Below are positions 63,443 to 64,000 of a stretch of DNA of 64,000 bases, piece after piece (positions within the stretch are counted from its first letter, which is position 1; each line of letters starts with the position of its first letter). Location: contig NZ_JAATJG010000005.1 of assembly GCF_011927765.1 (NCBI RefSeq), positions 62,001 through 126,000 on the forward strand, in the 5' to 3' direction. The notes under the pieces were generated by a model, which worked only from the letters and a program-made list of their open reading frames with translations, searched no databases and was not told the DNA's origin. A program made the position numbers and the translations under genes. The stretch is from Wenyingzhuangia aestuarii. GTDB lineage: Bacteria; Bacteroidota; Bacteroidia; Flavobacteriales; Flavobacteriaceae.

Positions 63443-64000
63443 TTATTTTTTCCAAAGTTTTTCCATCTCTTCTAATGTTTTCCCTTTTGTTTCTGGAACA
63501 TATTTAATAATAAAAAACATGGCTATTAAACTCATAATTCCGTAAACCCAATAAGCAAAACCATGATTAAATTTTTCTGTTAAAGCCGAATTGTCATTCA
63601 TCATTGGAAAAGTTAAAGATACCAAGTAGTTAGAAATCCATTGTGCTGCTACAGCAATTGCTAAAGCTCTTCCTCTAATTTTATTTGGAAAAATTTCAGC
63701 CAACAATACCCAGGCAACAGGCCCCCAACTCATTGCAAAACTTGCTACATACAACATCATGCAAAACAAAGCTAAATACCCTGTAGCTCCAGCAAAAAAC
63801 ACAAACCCTAAACTAAGCATAGCTATTGCCATTCCTAAAGCACCAATAACCATTAAAGGTTTTCTTCCGTACTTGTCTACTGTTTTTACAGCAATAATGG
63901 TAAATAAGAAATTTACTACACCTACAATAATGGTCATTAACAAAGCACTATCTGTTCCTGATGAAATCGTTTTAAAAATTTCAGGAGCATAATACAAAAC
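63443..64000 (-). CDS. Partial MFS sugar porter (N-terminal half outside window)
   Basis: The frame stays open to the last base (V-L-Y-Y-A-P at the edge), so this is the C-terminal six-helix half of a longer transporter. Sugar-porter landmarks are present: 'NVVLYYAP'-like entry to helix 7, DKYGRKPL (loop 8-9), 'WGPVAWVLLAEIFPNKIRGRA' (cited in part) and the C-terminal PETKGKTLEEME. It moves a sugar such as xylose or glucose, probably with H+. With the transaldolase gene downstream, a pentose pathway is plausible. Confidence 0.9.
   Translation of the reverse strand, partial: VLYYAPEIFKTISSGTDSALLMTIIVGVVNFLFTIIAVKTVDKYGRKPLMVIGALGMAIAMLSLGFVFFAGATGYLALFCMMLYVASFAMSWGPVAWVLLAEIFPNKIRGRALAIAVAAQWISNYLVSLTFPMMNDNSALTEKFNHGFAYWVYGIMSLIAMFFIIKYVPETKGKTLEEMEKLWKK

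Noticed and set aside
63443-64000. Truncated, broken sugar transporter
   Set aside because: The frame continues to the window edge without a stop, so the gene is cut by the window and not a pseudogene.

Overview
The window is a 64-kb piece of a low-GC Bacteroidota chromosome, almost certainly Flavobacteriaceae. The pointers are a SusC/SusD pair with an ECF sigma/FecR regulator, TAnnTTTG-type -7 promoter boxes, a near absence of Shine-Dalgarno sequences except in front of rpsU, and the order tRNA-tRNA-tRNA-tRNA-tuf-tRNA(Trp)-secE-nusG-rplKAJL-rpoBC. Genus cannot be fixed from the sequence alone. Both ends cut genes: an uncharacterised membrane protein at the left and a sugar transporter at the right.

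Layout. 1-7.9 kb: a plus-strand surface-protein operon with a truncated membrane protein, a giant lipoprotein carrying seven L-domain-like repeat units (the last spaced exactly 591 bp apart) and a C-terminal FISUMP domain, and a transglutaminase-like protein. 8.3-11.2 kb: a minus-strand operon of a LuxR-type regulator, a small outer-membrane barrel and a lipoprotein. 11.5-19.4 kb: a compact accessory region with another small LuxR-type regulator, a 7TM sensor histidine kinase overlapping a catalase-related haem protein, a cyclooxygenase-like haem peroxidase, a permuted papain-fold (YiiX/LRAT-like) protein, a YdjM-like membrane protein and a NarL-type response regulator. 19.4-30.5 kb: a SusC/SusD locus with two secreted phosphoesterases, a BACON lipoprotein, FecR and an ECF sigma factor. 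30.6-46.4 kb: housekeeping core (PAP2, DUF3467, rpoC, rpoB, ribosomal proteins, nusG, secE, five tRNAs, tuf, hpf, xerC, rpsU). 46.5-59.8 kb: metabolism and maintenance genes (acyl-CoA dehydrogenase, HhH protein, AGCS symporter, K+ channel, PspC, tex, map, sirtuin, quinol nitric-oxide reductase, DUF1853, rlmF, cytochrome b561). 59.9-64 kb: a Crp/Fnr regulator with a GlcG-like protein and a propeller-Dabb fusion, then transaldolase and a sugar porter.

How the genes may work together. The most unusual part is 13.9-17.6 kb. The cyclooxygenase-like protein keeps the equivalents of the catalytic tyrosine and proximal haem histidine of animal COX, but the equivalent of the distal (peroxidase) histidine reads Asp. 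It lies tail-to-tail with a catalase-related haem protein of the group that includes hydroperoxide-rearranging enzymes, and head-to-head, with only 39 bp between, with a protein of the lipid-acting permuted-papain superfamily. I propose, as inference, a bacterial oxylipin module in which fatty-acid release, oxygenation and hydroperoxide conversion are split over three genes, flanked by signalling genes. The SusCD locus looks dedicated to phosphodiesters, and the nitric-oxide reductase has a near-perfect palindrome laid over its -7 box.

Limits: all functions are read from sequence motifs by eye; no alignment, structure or database search was run.
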